A DNA stretch of 6,336 bases from an uncultured Erysipelotrichaceae bacterium (GTDB taxonomy: Bacteria > Bacillota_I > Bacilli_A > Erysipelotrichales > Erysipelotrichaceae), in assembly GCA_910586285.1 (NCBI GenBank), contig CAJUGR010000104.1:1-6336 (forward strand). Direction: 5' to 3'. The position numbers and the translations under genes are program-made. Below the pieces are notes generated by a model. The model did not search any database, was not told where the DNA came from, and worked only from the letters and a program-made list of their open reading frames with translations. The stretch's first letter is position 1; every line of letters begins with the position of its first letter. This document shows, one piece after another, positions 5,022 to 6,336 of the stretch.

Positions 5022-5837
5022 ATGAAAAAGATTTCTAAGAAAACATTAAACTCTTCCTTCTGGCGTTGGTGGTATGGTAACTTGACTTGCTTCTCCCATG
5101 AGCATATGCAGACTTGGGGTTACATGTGGTCAATGTTACCGATTATTCAGGAATTGTATGCAACAAAAGAAGAACAGCAGGAAAAACTGCGTACTTACTA
5201 CCCATTCTTCAATACTGAACCGCAGATTGGATGTATCGTAGTAGGTATTACTGCTGGTTTGGAAGAAGCACGTGCAAACGGTGCTGAAGGTATCGATGAT
5301 GAAATGATCAACGGTATTCGTGCAGGTCTGATGGGACCTTTGGCTGGTATCGGTGACTCTCTGATCGTCGGAACTTATATTCCTATTTTGTTAGGTATCG
5401 CTGTAGGTTTTGCTGAAGGCGGATCTGTATTAGGACCTCTGTTCTATATCGTTGTTTGGAACTTAACTTCTATTATTTTCCAGAAATTTGTTTATGACAA
5501 AGGTTATGAACTTGGTGGTTCTGCCGTTGAGTTGATCGTTGGTGAGCAGGCAACTGCATTCCGTGAATCTGTCGTTGTATTAGGTCAGGTAGTCGTTGGT
5601 GCAATGGCTGCATCTTGGGTTAATATCACAACTCCGATTCAGATCGCTACAAACTCTGAAGGTGAACCGGTATTATTGCAAGGCAACTTAGATGGTGCAT
5701 TCCCGAAAATCCTTACGATGTTGTTTGTACTCTTCGCTTGGTGGTTAATGGCTAAAAAGAACATTACCCCGATCAAAGTGTTATTCTTATTCGTAATTAT
5801 CGGATTCTTGGGCTCTGTTGCAGGTATCCTTGGATAA
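5022..5837 (+). CDS. PTS mannose-family transporter membrane subunit EIID
   Basis: A 271-residue EIID membrane subunit, found only in the mannose/fructose/sorbose PTS family, where it joins EIIC in the transporter. The N-terminal part (SSFWRWWYGNLTCFSHEHMQ, then TWGYMWSMLP, residues 11-40) is the usual aromatic amphipathic region. MGPLAGIGDSLI (104-115) is the family hallmark. Hydrophobic segments follow at about 117-130, 137-153, 185-200, 229-246 and 251-270. The ATG comes 2 bases after the EIIC stop, and its AGGAGG is inside the EIIC coding sequence, so the two membrane subunits are translationally coupled. The gene is full length and is followed 21 bases later by a terminator, which ends the operon. 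Substrate is unknown. Confidence 0.95.
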   Translation: MKKISKKTLNSSFWRWWYGNLTCFSHEHMQTWGYMWSMLPIIQELYATKEEQQEKLRTYYPFFNTEPQIGCIVVGITAGLEEARANGAEGIDDEMINGIRAGLMGPLAGIGDSLIVGTYIPILLGIAVGFAEGGSVLGPLFYIVVWNLTSIIFQKFVYDKGYELGGSAVELIVGEQATAFRESVVVLGQVVVGAMAASWVNITTPIQIATNSEGEPVLLQGNLDGAFPKILTMLFVLFAWWLMAKKNITPIKVLFLFVIIGFLGSVAGILG

Positions 5838-5858
5838 TCTTTCATCAGAACTTGAAAA

Positions 5859-5891
5859 CCATCCCTTACTCCCAAAAGGGATGGCTTTTTT
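5859..5891 (+). terminator. Intrinsic terminator of the PTS operon
   Basis: CCATCCCTT (5859-5867) pairs perfectly with AAGGGATGG (5876-5884), 9 bp over an 8-base loop; after one C follow six T (5886-5891). It starts 21 bases after the EIID stop codon. Confidence 0.93.
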
Positions 5892-5949
5892 CTCAAATTA
5901 GTGCAACGCCATACAATAATGGCATATGCAAGATGAGCGGAGGATGAAG

Positions 5950-6261
5950 ATGACCAAAAAAGAACGAGAAGAAATCAAAAGAGAGATAGCCTATCGTGAT
6001 GTCATGACCCGTAAGTTAATCAAAATCGCAAAGACCACATTTCTGTTTTTTCTGTTATTTTCTGCGATAGCGATATGGGGATTCACCGGTCTGCATGATA
6101 ACTTCCTGTTAATGGCTGAAGGCATTCGTAATGTTTTAAAATGGATCGGTTTGATTGGAGCGATTATCGCCGGTTTATTGACCATTATGTTCTATATGAG
6201 TTATCATAACTCAAAGAAATATGTCTTTGCATTGATCGATAAGGTACAAAATAAGAACTAA
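5950..6261 (+). CDS. Small two-helix membrane protein of unknown function
   Basis: This 103-residue protein is of no family I recognise. A highly charged N-terminus (MTKKEREEIKREIAYRD) is followed by hydrophobic segments at about 28-48 and 66-86 and a basic C-terminus (NSKKYVFALIDKVQNKN). Both ends are basic, so both are likely cytoplasmic, with a short outer loop around 49-62. I chose 5950 as the start because GGAGG (5939-5943) lies 6 bases before it. An in-frame ATG at 5926 precedes that site, and the one at 5944 directly abuts it. The gene follows the PTS terminator by 58 bases and has its own terminator, so it is probably a separate unit or fed by read-through. A role linked to the PTS is not shown. 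The upstream -10-like TACAAT (5912-5917) has no good -35. Confidence 0.75.
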   Translation: MTKKEREEIKREIAYRDVMTRKLIKIAKTTFLFFLLFSAIAIWGFTGLHDNFLLMAEGIRNVLKWIGLIGAIIAGLLTIMFYMSYHNSKKYVFALIDKVQNKN

Positions 6262-6305
6262 CGAAAAGTTTGATTACAATATGGAGTCAGCTTTTCGTTT
6301 TTTTT
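6260..6305 (+). terminator. Intrinsic terminator overlapping the last stop codon
   Basis: AACGAAAAG (6260-6268) pairs with CTTTTCGTT (6291-6299), and the stem can continue with TGATT (6271-6275) and AGTCA (6285-6289). The T-run covers 6298-6305. The stem begins inside the TAA stop codon of the preceding gene. The other strand is also fairly T-rich beyond the stem, so it could act in both directions. Confidence 0.88.
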
Positions 6306-6336
6306 ATTCTTCCACTAGACCACTGTTCTTTTACAC

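Noticed and set aside
5926..5949. Earlier ATG for the last small membrane protein
   Set aside because: The GGAGG site (5939-5943) lies inside this extension and is correctly spaced only for the ATG at 5950.
6306..6336. End of a convergent minus-strand gene at the right edge
   Set aside because: One frame could end in a TAG here, but only a few codons are visible, so it cannot be told from chance.

Overview
The window comes from a Bacillota (Firmicutes) chromosome. It has strong AGGAGG-type ribosome binding sites, sigma-A style promoters, hairpin-plus-T-run terminators, a near-consensus CcpA cre site and a mannose-family PTS transporter. The composition and gene repertoire suggest a gut fermenter, perhaps of the Erysipelotrichia. 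That placement is inference, because the window holds no taxonomic marker gene.

Left half (about 57-2662, minus strand): a four-gene unit. In transcription order it encodes a three-helix membrane protein of unknown function, two tandem Cof-type HAD phosphatases whose reading frames overlap by 23 bases, and a small protein that looks like a winged helix tethered to the membrane by a C-terminal helix. A promoter (TTAAAA-N17-TATAAT) lies before the first gene, and a clear intrinsic terminator follows the last one. Positions 1-56 hold a perfect 8-bp inverted repeat that overlaps a TATAAT box.

Centre (2607-3182): a gene-free divergent regulatory region. A strong rightward promoter (TTGAAA-N17-TAATAT) is followed at about +13 by a cre site matching 13 of 14 consensus positions, and then by an unusually long 5' leader of about 330 nt. 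By hand folding, the leader has two mutually exclusive pairings that share one strand, then a compact four-way junction whose fourth loop can form a pseudoknot with bases just 3' of the closing helix. A last hairpin stands shortly before the ribosome binding site. I recognise no known riboswitch class in it. This leader is the most interesting part of the window.

Right half (3183-5891, plus strand): a complete mannose/fructose/sorbose-family PTS operon with separate EIIA, EIIB, EIIC and EIID genes, closed by an intrinsic terminator. EIIA and EIIB relay phosphate from HPr through His9 and His13 to a sugar carried in by the EIIC/EIID membrane complex. The sugar cannot be told from sequence alone. 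No catabolic enzyme, LevR-type activator or sigma-54 promoter is seen, so control probably rests on CcpA and on the leader RNA.

After the PTS terminator comes one small two-helix membrane protein (5950-6261) with its own terminator, which overlaps its stop codon. The final 31 bases hold no gene that can be supported.
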